DNA of 64,000 nt from Pseudomonas neustonica (GCF_003797945.1 NZ_RKKU01000011.1:57867-121866); one strand, 5' to 3'. Shown: positions 10,901 to 20,884, numbered from the stretch's first letter. Notes: a model not told the origin generated them from the letters alone. Numbers and translations: made by a program.

Positions 10901-13718
10901 TATTGCCCTGCGTGAATGGTACAGCATGCTTCGTGACAAGTGCGGGCGTGGCTTCGGTGGCAATGTTTGGATTGCAGAATATCTGCTCAAAGAAAGCCCC
11001 CAGGTACTGGAGGGCTTGCGAGATCACGCCAGCGAGCTCGAAGAGTACCTCTCAGATGTGCTGTCTCATCGCAATGAGTTGGAAAGTACGCTTCCTCTGG
11101 ATGGGCATCAACTCAAGTCGGAAGACTTGCTCGCTCCAGCGGGCCTTTACCTGCGGCTCATCAACCAGCTTGGCAGCGCGCTTGACGCGCTATTGCCGCT
11201 AATTAACGAGCAGGCACCAACCACCGGCCGGGTACTGGCGCTCGCGCAAGCAGTTGAAAGTTGGCAGGAGCGCGCCATAAGCCTGCAGAACAATGCCGAA
11301 CTCCTTGCGTGCTTTGCAGGACACGATCTGCCCAGCTTCGACAATCTTGCTGAGGAACGTGGTCGATTAATCGCCTGGCGCCATACAGTGTCCTTTATTC
11401 GCCCAGTGATGACATTGTCGATACGCCACCTGCTGGTGCCTCAATTGACGGGCTGCACCACCAAGCAGGCTGAGCAGTTGGTTGGTAATTGGAACACCAC
11501 AGGTCAGCAGCTAGCGGGTGCGTTGCAGGCCTGGGAGCGTGCTTCGGCCAACTTCATCGATAAAGCGGAGATAGAAGCGGCCCACTGGTGGAAGGGTGTG
11601 GATCAGGATGATCTTTCCGCCATCAAGCAACGCCTGCAACGGGCAGCAGAAAACGAAGAACTGCTTGAGCATTGGTTGGAATACCGTCGTCTGCGCAAGC
11701 GCCTGGCTGACTTGGGTTTTGAGGCCGTGATTTTCGCGGTTGAAAACCAAACTCTTCCTGCAGATAGAACCAAAGAGGCCTGCCTGCTGGGGCTGATGGA
11801 TCTTTGGGCCAAGCAAGTACTCGAAAGCAATCCTGCGCTGGGTCAGTTTTCCGGTAAGGACCAAGAGGCCATTCGCGCGCGCTTCGCCGAGATTGACAGC
11901 CAGCTCACTAAACTTCAACGCGAGCAGCTGGCTGCGAAGATCGATCAGCACAAGGTGCCGGATGGCAATAACTCTGGCCGAGTTAAAGACCGTACCCAGC
12001 TTGCGCTGCTCGCGCATGAGGCCGGCAAGAAGACGCGCCACGTACCCATCCGGTCGCTGATGTTGCGTGCCTCCGAGGCTCTGCAGGGGCTGAAACCCTG
12101 CTTTATGATGTCGCCCATGGCCGTCGCCCAGTACCTGCCGGCCGGTAAGGTCCATTTCGACATTATCGTCATGGACGAAGCCTCACAGCTGCGCCCGGAA
12201 GAAGCCTTGGGCGCTATCTCGCGCGGTAGTCAATTGGTCGTTGTCGGTGACCCCAAACAGCTACCTCCCACCAGCTTCTTCTCACGCCAAGGTGGCGATG
12301 ACGACGAAGACAGTGACGAGACCTCTCTGGCGCAGGATTCAGAAAGCATCCTCGAAGCGGCTATGCCGCTGTTTAAGCTGCGCCGATTGCGCTGGCACTA
12401 CCGTTCGCGTCATGAGAGCCTGATCGCCTTTTCCAATAGGGCGTTTTACGACAGCAATCTGGTGGTCTACCCGTCACCAAACCGCGAGTCGAACGAATTC
12501 GGGGTGAAGTTTGTGCGGGTGACGCGCGGCCGGTTCGTTGAGCAGCGCAACATTGAAGAAGCCGAGGTGGTTGCCAAGGCCATCGAGCACCATCTGCTCC
12601 ACCGCCCCGACGAGTCGCTTGGTGTCGTCGCCATGAACGTCAAGCAGGCTGAGCAAATTCAGCGCGCTCTGGACCAACTGGCCAAGCAAAATATGGCGTT
12701 GCAGGAGGCCTTCAGCCGCAACGAAGAAAACGATGAGCCGCTATTCATCAAGAACCTGGAAAACGTCCAGGGTGATGAACGTGACGTTATCTACATTTCC
12801 ACCACGTACGGCCCGATGGAGATTGGCGGCAGCGTGCCGCAGCGCTTTGGCCCGATCAACGGAGCCGCTGGCTGGCGTCGTCTGAACGTGCTGTTTACCC
12901 GCTCCAAGAAACGCATGCAGGTATTTGCGTCCTTCACTTCCGGAGACGTGGTGGCGACGGGCACCTCCAGCCGTGGCGTACTGGCTCTGCGAGACTTTCT
13001 GCAGTTCGCCGAGTCCGGCCACATGCCACACACCCAGGAAACAGGTAAAGCGCCTGACAGTGACTTTGAAGTGGCAGTTATCGACGCCTTGGAGCGCCAT
13101 GGCTATCAGTGCGAGCCGCAAGTAGGTGTCGCTGGCTTTTTTATCGACCTTGCCGTGCGCGACCCTGGCCAACCCGGCCGCTACCTTATGGGCATTGAGT
13201 GCGACGGCGCGACCTACCACTCAGCCAAGTCGGCCCGCGATCGCGACCGGCTGCGCCAGAGTGTGCTGGAACAGCTTGGCTGGCGTATTCGCCGCATCTG
13301 GTCAGTGGACTGGTTCCGCAATGCCAAGCTGCAGCTAGAACCTCTTCTTCAGGAGCTTGCCGCACTGCGTACCGAGCCGACGGCGGAGGCAGAACCGGAA
13401 CAAGCCGAAGATGAGGTCATTCAACAAGTTGCCGAGGAGCAGACTGAGCATGCTGAACGCATAGCTCAGGATGCTGGCGCCAGCCTGCGCGAGAAGCTGC
13501 TTTATCTGGATCAGCAGGTCATTCGACCTGCCTTGCCGGATACGCCGCCCCAGCGTCGCCTGCTTCGTCCCGCCATGCTCGAAGCTCTGTTGGAGTTCCA
13601 ACCGATCGACCGCAGCGAGCTACAGCAATTGCTGCCGGGTTACCTGCGCGAAGGAACCGATCCGGCTGAGGGGCGCTTTATTGATGACGTGCTCACCCTG
13701 ATCGGTGATCACGTCTGA
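7989..13718 (+). CDS. DUF4011 / SF1 helicase / Vsr-like endonuclease fusion
   Basis: A single 1909-residue protein. The N-terminal 130 residues look like a DNA-binding or winged domain. A DUF4011 region follows (LEKLRSRLLDLSARNRLLNF). A superfamily 1 helicase core is split by a very long helical insertion: Walker A GPPGTGKS is near residues 463-470 and Walker B (VMDEAS, D1396) with GDPKQLPP comes more than 900 residues later. A Vsr/MTES_1575-type nuclease near residues 1690-1800 has D1720 and IECDG at E1737. Proteins of this build are found in defence islands and are thought to unwind and cut foreign DNA. ATG 7989 is chosen over in-frame starts further up. It is followed by a hairpin and then a restriction operon. 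Confidence 0.85.
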   Translation: MTAQPPANRPLAVNERTLIQDWILELVPGDGAAVGNKTLKQRLDHRAELHDIVVTDEDYWSLREDLIALGKLQKGSGRGGSVFRFDKNWKADRQQSEVDNQSSWEDLEEPASDSPESLEKLRSRLLDLSARNRLLNFSHARSKRFARIIDELPDQLFESLTSEQTMRFAPVPEPTERQLIEQGYLKYDEQTGSVSELKKPPTAETWAQILGMETSYELPTGSEDPCDKHADDAIQTLYYPSELESRLQILHTQSRLSLDETGANILYLAFGFLEWDESLVGKNSARLAPLMLLPVRLEKGKLNPKTATFDYEVVYTGEDILTNLSLREKLRRDFGIALPRITEDLLPEEYFARVRDTVLELKPGWNLHRFASLGLFEFGKLMMYLDLEPGKNQAILQSSLVQRLIGLTDSERPESTASGFSSEHAIDELQDVHQNYPLIDDADSSQHSALVDVMRGEDLVIEGPPGTGKSQTITNMISAAMAQGKKVLFVAEKRAALEVVKNRLTRAGLGDFCLELHSHKSQKSAVATSIGQRISNRGSHRQPRQLNDLINNYERLKQQLNEHVRQLHALHASTGLTAHQILMQATRLRESLAIRPTDFHPVNAANLDKNQIHEQAGYFAHIYTKTAEEAGQTGQLETHPWFGCTKTQISGLEQSDILLQLKNAVTALDELNVARTQASGELQTAEVATFSPDAIRHLADALSAMPMPKGDEDWDLINRLDTASCEALQDWLVGMDQLMEQQVSLSEALHSSVIASPDALDTIKQSCAKIRQHNDNSGLKLDDLLELILEAKELIEEAPRAQRLIQIITKTATVQSLRTDKQGIEQMCLLLELLLEMPVALAEWRHKRFEDDTLDSVLSELSELLADIKQLEEQSSSVFTIDRLPSHTRLEDLQRVLADDSLFRWFKSGWRAAKAEVLTMVRPGIKLKVALQALPGGIAFKRQKNRLITESAFREKLGEHFIDEETKTSELIALREWYSMLRDKCGRGFGGNVWIAEYLLKESPQVLEGLRDHASELEEYLSDVLSHRNELESTLPLDGHQLKSEDLLAPAGLYLRLINQLGSALDALLPLINEQAPTTGRVLALAQAVESWQERAISLQNNAELLACFAGHDLPSFDNLAEERGRLIAWRHTVSFIRPVMTLSIRHLLVPQLTGCTTKQAEQLVGNWNTTGQQLAGALQAWERASANFIDKAEIEAAHWWKGVDQDDLSAIKQRLQRAAENEELLEHWLEYRRLRKRLADLGFEAVIFAVENQTLPADRTKEACLLGLMDLWAKQVLESNPALGQFSGKDQEAIRARFAEIDSQLTKLQREQLAAKIDQHKVPDGNNSGRVKDRTQLALLAHEAGKKTRHVPIRSLMLRASEALQGLKPCFMMSPMAVAQYLPAGKVHFDIIVMDEASQLRPEEALGAISRGSQLVVVGDPKQLPPTSFFSRQGGDDDEDSDETSLAQDSESILEAAMPLFKLRRLRWHYRSRHESLIAFSNRAFYDSNLVVYPSPNRESNEFGVKFVRVTRGRFVEQRNIEEAEVVAKAIEHHLLHRPDESLGVVAMNVKQAEQIQRALDQLAKQNMALQEAFSRNEENDEPLFIKNLENVQGDERDVIYISTTYGPMEIGGSVPQRFGPINGAAGWRRLNVLFTRSKKRMQVFASFTSGDVVATGTSSRGVLALRDFLQFAESGHMPHTQETGKAPDSDFEVAVIDALERHGYQCEPQVGVAGFFIDLAVRDPGQPGRYLMGIECDGATYHSAKSARDRDRLRQSVLEQLGWRIRRIWSVDWFRNAKLQLEPLLQELAALRTEPTAEAEPEQAEDEVIQQVAEEQTEHAERIAQDAGASLREKLLYLDQQVIRPALPDTPPQRRLLRPAMLEALLEFQPIDRSELQQLLPGYLREGTDPAEGRFIDDVLTLIGDHV

Positions 13719-13738
13719 ATAGGCCCAATGACGGTTTG

Positions 13739-13769
13739 TGAGGCGCGGCTAGTCCGCGACCGCACCTCA
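13739..13769 (+). terminator. Imperfect GC-rich hairpin after the helicase-nuclease gene
   Basis: TGAGGCGCGG and CCGCGACCGCACCTCA can pair around a five-base loop, with bulges, 20 bases after the stop codon. There is no clear T-run, so its role as a terminator is uncertain. Confidence 0.25.
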
Positions 13770-13905
13770 GTTTAGGGCTTGGCTGATGACTGCGCAGGCC
13801 TCAGTCGGGCGGTGGGACAACCTGGCTTAGCGAGCCAGAGCGCGTCTTTACGCGCCGCCATTTAAGTTACACTGCGAATTTACGCGCACCCCAAGGAGCA
13901 ATTGC

Positions 13906-15888
13906 TTGAACACGGAAAACCATTCCCAAACCGCCGCCTTTCTTTGGTCCATCGCAGACCTGCTGCGCGGTGACTTCAAGCAGTCTCAGTACGGCCGCAT
14001 TATTCTGCCCTTCACCCTGCTGCGGCGAATGGAGTGCGTGCTTGAGCCGAGCAAAGAGGCGGTAATTAGTGAGTCCTGCGCGCAGGAAGGTCGGCCTGAT
14101 ATGGTACGTGAGCGCCTACTGCTGCGTGCTGCTGGCCAGCAGTTCTTCAACGCATCGCCGCTGACCCTTGGCACTTTGTCCGACACCCAGACCGCCGCCG
14201 ACCTGATGAGCTACGTGCAGGCATTCAGCAAAGATGCTCGCGAGATCTTCGAGCATTTCCACTTTGAAGATTTCGTCCAGCAGCTGGAAACCGCCAACCT
14301 GTTGTATCAGGTGGTGCAGCGTTTCGCCGCCACCGACCTGAGCCCCGAGTTCATCAGCAACTTTGGCATGGGCATCATCTTTGAGGAGCTGATCCGTAAG
14401 TTTGCGGAAAGCTCCAACGAAACGGCCGGTGAGCACTTTACCCCGCGCGATATCGTGCACCTCACTACCTCGCTGGTGATCACCGATCAGGACCATAAAC
14501 TCGCGCCCAATAGCATCGTCACCATCTATGACCCCACCGCCGGCACAGGTGGCTTCCTATCCGAGGGTGATGAGTACATCCAATCCATCAGCGACAAGGT
14601 CACCGTATCTCTGCACGGCCAGGAGCTGAACCCCGAGTCCTACGCTATCTGCAAGGCAGATATGCTGATCAAGGGCCAGGACGTGACCAGCATCAAGCTG
14701 GGCAATACCCTGTCCAACGACCAACTGGCTGGCCCCGAGCACCACTTCGACTTTATGCTTAGCAACCCGCCGTTTGGCGTGGAATGGAAGAAGGTGCAGA
14801 AGCAGATTGCCGACGAGCACAGCCACAAAGGCTTCGACGGACGCTTCGGCCCGGGCCTGCCGCGTGTGTCCGACGGTTCGCTGCTGTTTCTGCTGCACTT
14901 GGTCAGCAAGATGCGTGACCCGCGCGACGGCGGCTCGCGCATTGGCATCATCCTCAACGGCTCGCCACTGTTTACCGGCGGCGCGGGTTCAGGTGAGTCG
15001 GAGATTCGCCGCTACCTGCTGCAGAACGATCTGGTCGAAGCCATCGTCGCGTTGCCCACCGACATGTTCTACAACACCGGCATCGCCACCTATGTGTGGA
15101 TTCTTTCCAACCACAAAGCCAGCGCGCGCCAGGGCAAGGTGCAGCTGATCGACGGCAGCCAGCACTTCGCCAAGATGCGCAAATCGCTCGGCAGCAAGCG
15201 CCAGTACATCACCGAGGATCAAATCAGCGAGCTGGTGCGCCTGTATGGCAGCTTTGAGCAAACCGCGCAGAGCAAAATCTTCCTCATCGACGCCTTCGGC
15301 TACCGCCGTATCACCGTCGAACGCCCGCTGCGCCTGAACTTTCAAACCAGTGGCGAACGCATCGCTAAGGCGCTGGAAGAAAAAGCCCTGCAAAAACTCG
15401 ACAGCGCCGCTCAGCAGCACCTGCTGGCCGCCCTGCAAGCGATGGACGCCAGTCAGTTGCACCGCAACCGCGAGCAGTTCATCAAGCTGCTGAAAAAAGC
15501 CCTGGCTGCGCACAGCGTCAGCCTTAGCACGCCGGAGCTAAAAGCCCTGATGAGCGCCCTGAGCGAGCGCGACCCAGAGGCCGATATCTGCATGGTCAAA
15601 GGCCAGCCGGAAGCCGACGCCGGTCTGCGCGACAACGAGAACGTGCCGCTGGGCGAATCGGTGTACGAGTATTTTGCGCGCGAAGTTATCCCCCATGTAC
15701 CGGATGCCTGGATCGACGAAAGCAAAACCGATGCGCTGGATGGCGAAGTCGGTATTGTCGGTTTCGAGATCCCCTTTAACCGACACTTCTATGTGTTCCA
15801 GGCACCGCGTGCGTTGGCCGAGATCGACCGCGACCTCAAAGCCTGCACAGACCGCATCAAGCAGATGATTGAAGGGCTATCGGCATGA
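13906..15888 (+). CDS. hsdM: Type I restriction-modification methyltransferase subunit (system 1)
   Basis: 660-residue HsdM, which with HsdS methylates adenine at the recognition site. Motif I DPTAGTGG is near residues 209-216 and the catalytic NPPF is at 287-290. The N-terminal helical HsdM domain ([20 protein letters not shown]) and the [11 protein letters not shown] segment are also present. The start is a TTG at 13906 with AAGGAG eight bases upstream; no ATG fits as well. It overlaps hsdS in ATGA form. The C-terminal extension beyond the methylase core is long, as in HsdM proteins with a multi-gene cargo operon. First gene of the operon. Confidence 0.95.
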   Translation: MNTENHSQTAAFLWSIADLLRGDFKQSQYGRIILPFTLLRRMECVLEPSKEAVISESCAQEGRPDMVRERLLLRAAGQQFFNASPLTLGTLSDTQTAADLMSYVQAFSKDAREIFEHFHFEDFVQQLETANLLYQVVQRFAATDLSPEFISNFGMGIIFEELIRKFAESSNETAGEHFTPRDIVHLTTSLVITDQDHKLAPNSIVTIYDPTAGTGGFLSEGDEYIQSISDKVTVSLHGQELNPESYAICKADMLIKGQDVTSIKLGNTLSNDQLAGPEHHFDFMLSNPPFGVEWKKVQKQIADEHSHKGFDGRFGPGLPRVSDGSLLFLLHLVSKMRDPRDGGSRIGIILNGSPLFTGGAGSGESEIRRYLLQNDLVEAIVALPTDMFYNTGIATYVWILSNHKASARQGKVQLIDGSQHFAKMRKSLGSKRQYITEDQISELVRLYGSFEQTAQSKIFLIDAFGYRRITVERPLRLNFQTSGERIAKALEEKALQKLDSAAQQHLLAALQAMDASQLHRNREQFIKLLKKALAAHSVSLSTPELKALMSALSERDPEADICMVKGQPEADAGLRDNENVPLGESVYEYFAREVIPHVPDAWIDESKTDALDGEVGIVGFEIPFNRHFYVFQAPRALAEIDRDLKACTDRIKQMIEGLSA

Positions 15889-17243
15889 GTTTTCCTTCAT
15901 ATCCGGGGTACAAGCATTCCGGCGTTGAACTGCTTGGCGAGTTTCCAGATCACTGGGCGCTAAAGCGGTTTAAGAATGTTTTTGTGGAAAGGGCTGAGCG
16001 CAGTACAGATGGATCTGAGGAGCTTTTGTCCGTTTCCGCTTATTTCGGGATAAAGCCACGGTCTGAGACGCTAGATGAAGGTGATCACTTATCACGCGCG
16101 GAGTCTCTTGAAGGGTACAAAGTGTGCCAGGCAGGCGACCTTGTCATTAACATCATGCTTGCCTGGAATCGGGGACTTGGTTTTTCTTGGCAGAGAGGAA
16201 TTGTCAGCCCTGCGTACTGCGTTTTTTATGTGACGGATGGATCTGTACCTGAGTTTCTTGATTACCTGGTGCGCTCAGATGAGTGCATTAGGTATTTCAA
16301 AACGCACTCCGCAGGGATTATGGATTCTCGGTTAAGGCTTTACCCGGAGTCTTTTGGACGACTCTTCACCGCAATTCCACCTGCTTGTGAACAAACCCAA
16401 ATCGCCCGTTTCCTCGACCACGAAACCGCCCGAATCGATGCCCTGATCGAAGAGCAGCAGCGCCTGATCGAACTGCTCAAGGAAAAGCGTCAGGCCGTGA
16501 TCTCCCGCACCGTCACCAAAGGTCTCGACCCCACGGTGCCGATGAAAGACTCCGGCGTGGAGTGGCTAGGCGAGGTGCCGGCGCATTGGGTGGTGGCCGG
16601 TCTGAAATGGTATTGGTCAGTAACAGACTGCAAGCACATCACCGCCGAGTTTGTGGACGAAGGCATTCCTCTCGCGAGTATTCGTGAAGTACAGAGTCGT
16701 TATGTCGCTCTCGATAACGCAAAGCAGACCACGGAAGTATTTTACCGGCAGCTTATTGAGGGCGGTCGAGAGCTTGTTGCAGGCGATTTAATATTCAGTC
16801 GTAACGCAACGGTTGGTGAGGTGGCACAAGTCGCTAATTGGCATCCTCCTTTTGCCATGGGGCAAGACGTGTGTGTGCTGAAAAAACAATACGAATGGCT
16901 TTCGAGTGATTACTTGCAGGCCGTTTTGCGCTCACCAGTCGTTATGGTTCAGCTTGATAACCTGATGATCGGTTCGACCTTCAAACGAGTAAACGTGGAA
17001 GATATTCGGGGCATTATTGTGCCAATGCCACCGCAGGGTGAGCAGAAGATCATCGCTGAGTATTTGATCCAAAAAACCGAAATGTTCAACTCGATGCTTG
17101 GAGAAGCGCAAAACACGATAGCGCTTCTTCAAGAGCGTCGCTCCGCCCTAATCTCCGCCGCCGTCACCGGCAAGATCGACGTACGCGGCTGGCAGCCACC
17201 GGCCAGCGCGCCTATTCCCGAATTAGTAGAAGAGGCCGTGTAA
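15885..17243 (+). CDS. hsdS: Type I specificity subunit (system 1)
   Basis: 452-residue HsdS with two target-recognition domains. Each begins with a conserved repeat, [16 protein letters not shown] near residue 9 and [16 protein letters not shown] near residue 220. Each is followed by a variable region and then a helical spacer ([20 protein letters not shown]). The two halves therefore recognise the two parts of a bipartite site, whose sequence cannot be read from here. The variable parts have a lower GC feel than the conserved ones, as expected for exchanged recognition domains. The stop overlaps the ATG of an hsdR fragment by one base. Confidence 0.94.
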   Translation: MSFPSYPGYKHSGVELLGEFPDHWALKRFKNVFVERAERSTDGSEELLSVSAYFGIKPRSETLDEGDHLSRAESLEGYKVCQAGDLVINIMLAWNRGLGFSWQRGIVSPAYCVFYVTDGSVPEFLDYLVRSDECIRYFKTHSAGIMDSRLRLYPESFGRLFTAIPPACEQTQIARFLDHETARIDALIEEQQRLIELLKEKRQAVISRTVTKGLDPTVPMKDSGVEWLGEVPAHWVVAGLKWYWSVTDCKHITAEFVDEGIPLASIREVQSRYVALDNAKQTTEVFYRQLIEGGRELVAGDLIFSRNATVGEVAQVANWHPPFAMGQDVCVLKKQYEWLSSDYLQAVLRSPVVMVQLDNLMIGSTFKRVNVEDIRGIIVPMPPQGEQKIIAEYLIQKTEMFNSMLGEAQNTIALLQERRSALISAAVTGKIDVRGWQPPASAPIPELVEEAV

Positions 17244-17380
17244 TGGCGGGCAGCAAGGAAGCGCAATTTCAACAAGACATTATCGATGCCCTGGCCGCTC
17301 AAGGCTGGCTGGTCGGCACCGCCAGCGGCTATGACCGACGCGCTGGACTTGATACTGAGGTGCTCTCTTATGAGTGCTGA
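17243..17380 (+). pseudogene. hsdR 5' fragment 1 (45 codons), possible leader peptide
   Basis: An ATG that overlaps the hsdS stop opens a 45-codon frame. Its first 33 residues (QFQQDIIDALAAQGWLVG and flanks) match the start of the full hsdR at 21003 at 28 of 33 positions. Weak similarity continues to about codon 43 (VLSYE against VLGYF), then a TGA follows. The next gene starts inside it, with an 11-base overlap. It is either a broken hsdR or a retained leader that couples translation of the cargo to hsdS. It is not a functional restriction subunit. Confidence 0.8.
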
Positions 17381-17789
17381 TTTGCTGCGGTTGCGAGCAA
17401 CCTTGCTGTCTTGGCGGAACAAAGCATTGAGCGCTAATGCCTTGATCGGTTTGGGGGAGGTGCTTGAAGCCATAGATGAAGTCTGCGAAGACCCGGACCA
17501 CTGCCCTGAAATAGTTGTGACCTTAAGTCTGGGGTTCGAGGTGAGAGGCGATGGTGATTTCGAGAGTATTGCTGCGGACCTTAGCATCGACTGCGATGGC
17601 CTCTTGCTTGATGACTTGCGCAGGCAGTATTCGCCTGAGAATGGCTCCAATCATTTTTCAACCATTGCCAAACGATTCAATCCCATTCTTACTTTTCAAT
17701 TCGATGATATTTCGGAGTGGTTTGATTTGGTCGATGAGTTGATAAGCGACTCGAGAACGACCCTGCAGGCCTCTCGAAATCATATATGA
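17370..17789 (+). CDS. Unknown small acidic protein in restriction operon
   Basis: 139 residues, acidic, largely alpha-helical at the N-terminus (LLRLRATLLSWRNKALSANA), with no signal peptide or membrane helix. ATG 17370 is chosen because TGAGG lies nine bases upstream and because it sits 11 bases before the end of the hsdR fragment, an overlap also seen at the next cargo start. I do not recognise a family. Its position beside a DUF262 nuclease suggests it could be an accessory or control factor for it, but that is only neighbourhood inference. Confidence 0.6.
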   Translation: MSADLLRLRATLLSWRNKALSANALIGLGEVLEAIDEVCEDPDHCPEIVVTLSLGFEVRGDGDFESIAADLSIDCDGLLLDDLRRQYSPENGSNHFSTIAKRFNPILTFQFDDISEWFDLVDELISDSRTTLQASRNHI

Positions 17790-17882
17790 GTGTGCGTTAT
17801 GGTTTAGAGCGAACCGAGCCAGCCAGCACTTCGACACGAGTATGACCGCCCAAGGGGCGCTAGCGATCACCAAGGAAGCAGC

Positions 17883-19544
17883 ATGATCATAAATGTCGAT
17901 AAAACCAACCTGAACAAATTACTGGGCGTGCCCAACCGCCAACTGACCATCCCTGCTTATCAGCGTCCCTATGCGTGGGAGTTTGAGCAGGTTGATGAGC
18001 TGTGGCATGACATCGTCGAAACCCTGGGTAGCAATCATTTTATGGGCTCTGTGGTGTTGTGCTCACCTGACCAGGCTCGGCCAGAGGTCATCGATGGCCA
18101 GCAACGCTTGACCACCATCATTTTGCTGCTTGGCTTGATTCGCGACCAGTATCAGCACTTGAAACCCGACTTGGTTGGGCGGGTACAGCAGTTCCTGGAG
18201 AACGCCTACGCCGAGCCTGATCTGCGCTTCAAGTTTCGCCCGGGCAATGCCAACGCCAAGGTATTTACAGATTTTATTCTCTGTGGGCCTGAAGACTCTT
18301 CGCGCCGTGATTGGGCAACCGTTCGCCAGCTCGACAGCCATGAGCTGAACCGTAACAAGCGCATGATCGAAAATACCGAGCGTTTGGCTGGCTATCTGAA
18401 TCAGCTACTAGCGGCCAGTGACAACCCGTTGAAGGCGCTTGAGCAGATAGAGCGCAAGATCATGACCGGCCTGGAGTTCGTAGTCATCGATGTGCCGGAT
18501 ATCGCCAATGCCTTCATTATCTTCGAAACCCTGAATGATCGTGGCTTGGCGCTGTCGGCGGGTGATTTGCTGAAAAATCACCTGTTGGCCGCTGCAGCCA
18601 AGACCAATGAGTCGGTCGAGGCCCTGGCCGAGGACTGGGACAAGATCATCGACAACCTGGAAGGCGGAGATATTACCCGCTTTCTGCGCCACTACCTGCT
18701 GACCCAGCATGCTCAGGTGCAGAAGGACGACGTCTTTGCCCTATTCAAGAAGGAGGTCAGCAGCCGGGGCGTCAAACAGCTGATTAAAGATCTAAAGCAG
18801 ATGTCGCGTTTCTACGGCCAGTTCATCAAACCTGAGTTGGTAAGCGACAACGCCGTGCGCGAGGTGTACCAGAATCTCAACACCCTGCGAGCCAGTATGT
18901 GCTATTCCGCACTCCTGGCTGGCTCTGCCGTATTGAATAACGAGGCTTTGCGTGACTTTGCCCGCTTGTGTGAAGTGCTGACTTTCCGCTACAGCACCAT
19001 TTGCAGCAAGGATTCCAAGGAATTGGAAAAGGTTTACCACCAGGCAGCTAAAGTGCTGGCGAGTCAAGGTGCCGCAGGCCTAGTTGAGGCAAGCAAGATT
19101 CTCGAAGCGGCGTCGCCCAGCAGTGCGGAGTTCGTTCTGGCGTTTCGTAATCAGTCGATGGGACGGCATTACATCGTTAACTACATCTTTCGGGGTATCG
19201 AGAACCATCTTTCACCGGAAGAGAAGACGCTGCAAAACACCCTGGGTGTGCATATCGAGCACATCATGCCGCAGACCTTATCGCCTGCTTGGCGAGATAC
19301 TTTGGGCGAAGATGCAGATCAGCATGCGCTGTATATCAATCGCTGGGGCAATCTGACGCTGCTCGGCGGCAAGCTGAATATCGGCGCCTCGAACATGCCA
19401 TTTGCCAGCAAAATCAAGATTTACCAGCAGTCTAAGATCGCCCTGGCCCACGAGCTGGCTACTGAAGAGTGCTGGGGGCTTGAGCAAATCGATGAGCGCC
19501 AGCAAAGGCTAGCGGGGATCGCCGAGGGTATCTGGCGTATCTAA
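17883..19544 (+). CDS. GmrSD-type DUF262/DUF1524 protein
   Basis: 553 residues. The N-terminal DUF262 domain has IPAYQRPYAW and the nucleotide-handling DGQQR motif at residues 71-75. The C-terminal DUF1524 domain has the His-Asn nuclease features EHIMP near residue 459 and NRWGNLTLL after it. Fused proteins of this type (GmrSD, BrxU) are type IV restriction enzymes that cut modified DNA using nucleotide hydrolysis. AAGGAAG precedes the ATG. Inside a type I operon it would cover phages that hide from HsdR by base modification. Family assignment is firm; the substrate is inferred. Confidence 0.9.
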   Translation: MIINVDKTNLNKLLGVPNRQLTIPAYQRPYAWEFEQVDELWHDIVETLGSNHFMGSVVLCSPDQARPEVIDGQQRLTTIILLLGLIRDQYQHLKPDLVGRVQQFLENAYAEPDLRFKFRPGNANAKVFTDFILCGPEDSSRRDWATVRQLDSHELNRNKRMIENTERLAGYLNQLLAASDNPLKALEQIERKIMTGLEFVVIDVPDIANAFIIFETLNDRGLALSAGDLLKNHLLAAAAKTNESVEALAEDWDKIIDNLEGGDITRFLRHYLLTQHAQVQKDDVFALFKKEVSSRGVKQLIKDLKQMSRFYGQFIKPELVSDNAVREVYQNLNTLRASMCYSALLAGSAVLNNEALRDFARLCEVLTFRYSTICSKDSKELEKVYHQAAKVLASQGAAGLVEASKILEAASPSSAEFVLAFRNQSMGRHYIVNYIFRGIENHLSPEEKTLQNTLGVHIEHIMPQTLSPAWRDTLGEDADQHALYINRWGNLTLLGGKLNIGASNMPFASKIKIYQQSKIALAHELATEECWGLEQIDERQQRLAGIAEGIWRI

Positions 19545-19578
19545 CCTCGGTAGGATGTTTGGGAAAAGGACCAGCAAA

Positions 19579-19725
19579 ATGGCTGACAGCAGGGGATTTC
19601 AGTTTCAGCAGGACATTATCGACGCCCTAGCTGCTCAAGGCTGGCTAGTCGGCCCTGCCAACCGCTATGACCTGAGCACGGTGACAACCAACAGTCGGCA
19701 GTGGGGAACGCCTTATGAAGTTTGA
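19579..19725 (+). pseudogene. hsdR 5' fragment 2 (48 codons), possible leader peptide
   Basis: A second copy of the hsdR start. The first 31 codons (FQFQQDIIDALAAQGWLVG) closely match the functional hsdR at 21003, then the sequence diverges and stops at 19725. As with fragment 1, the next gene (fic) begins inside it with an 11-base overlap. It differs from the other two copies at many silent sites, so it is not a fresh duplication. Confidence 0.8.
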
Positions 19726-20848
19726 AGAGTTCAAAGCGGGTGCGTGGCTGCAACAGTATCAATACAAGAGCTTCAGCCCGCTAACAGTCAACCGCGAGTG
19801 GAGCTGGGAAGACCCGAAAATCAACACCCTGCTGGAGCGTGCCTCCCGCGCCTTGGCTGAGTTGGATGCCTTCACCTTGATCGTCCCGGATGTGGAACTG
19901 TTTATTCAGATGCACATCACCAAGGAGGCCAACAATTCATCGCGCATCGAGGGCACGCAGACGGAGATGGATGAAGCTGTGCTGGACAGTAGTCAGCTTG
20001 CACCGGAGAAGCGCGACGACTGGCAGGAGGTGCAGAACTACATTCAGGCTATCAACGAGGCGGTGGAAGAGTTGCAGCACGTTCCGCTGTCCAACCGATT
20101 ACTCAAGTACACCCACTCCATCCTTATGCAGGGCGTGCGAGGTGAGCATAAGACGCCAGGTGAGTTCCGGTTATCGCAGAACTGGATCGGCGGTAGTAGC
20201 CTGGCTGATGCGGCTTTTATCCCGCCGCACCCATCGGAAGTGCCAGATCTGATGGGCGAGCTGGAGCTGTTCTGGCACAACGAGCAGGTCGATGTACCAG
20301 AGCTTATACGTATTGCCATCAGCCATTATCAGTTCGAGACCATTCACCCCTTTCTGGATGGTAATGGCCGTATTGGTCGATTACTGATTGCGCTTTACCT
20401 GGTCAATAAGGGGTTACTGCGCAAGCCCTCGTTGTACCTTTCCGATTTTTTCGAGCGCAACCGTGCCAGCTATTACGACGCATTGATGCGCGTGCGTCTT
20501 TCAAACGACATTCAACACTGGGTCAAATTTTTCCTCTCTGCGGTCATCGAAACTGCCGGCAAGGGCAAAAAGACTTTTGAAGGTATTTTGGCACTGCGCC
20601 AGGAGATGGATGCACTGGCTTTTGGTTACGGCAAGCGTGCGGAGAATGTTCAGACATTGCTTAAACATCTCTACCGTCGCCCGGCGGTAACGGCCACTCA
20701 GGCGAGCGAAATACTTCAGGTAAGCCACCAAACAGCATCGGCGTTACTGCGAAAAATGGCCGATGATCAGATGCTGGTTGAAATCACTGGGTACCAACGT
20801 AATCGGATATTTTTCTTCTCTCGATATGTGCAGTTATTTAATAGCTGA
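19715..20848 (+). CDS. Fic-family AMPylase-like protein with N-terminal inhibitory motif
   Basis: 377 residues. The canonical Fic motif HPFLDGNGRIGR is at 211-222, with every catalytic residue intact, so it should transfer AMP or a related group to a protein hydroxyl. The N-terminal SSRIEG at residues 75-80 fits the (S/T)xxxE(G/N) self-inhibition motif of class II Fic proteins, so no separate antitoxin is needed. The last 70 residues form a winged helix-turn-helix (TATQASEILQVSHQTASALL), which suggests DNA binding and possible autoregulation. ATG 19715 has GGGGA seven bases upstream. Fic genes are known passengers of type I restriction operons. Confidence 0.92.
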   Translation: MKFEEFKAGAWLQQYQYKSFSPLTVNREWSWEDPKINTLLERASRALAELDAFTLIVPDVELFIQMHITKEANNSSRIEGTQTEMDEAVLDSSQLAPEKRDDWQEVQNYIQAINEAVEELQHVPLSNRLLKYTHSILMQGVRGEHKTPGEFRLSQNWIGGSSLADAAFIPPHPSEVPDLMGELELFWHNEQVDVPELIRIAISHYQFETIHPFLDGNGRIGRLLIALYLVNKGLLRKPSLYLSDFFERNRASYYDALMRVRLSNDIQHWVKFFLSAVIETAGKGKKTFEGILALRQEMDALAFGYGKRAENVQTLLKHLYRRPAVTATQASEILQVSHQTASALLRKMADDQMLVEITGYQRNRIFFFSRYVQLFNS

Positions 20849-20884
20849 TTTTTAGGCGGCTAAGAGCGTGTGTAAGAGAGCAGG

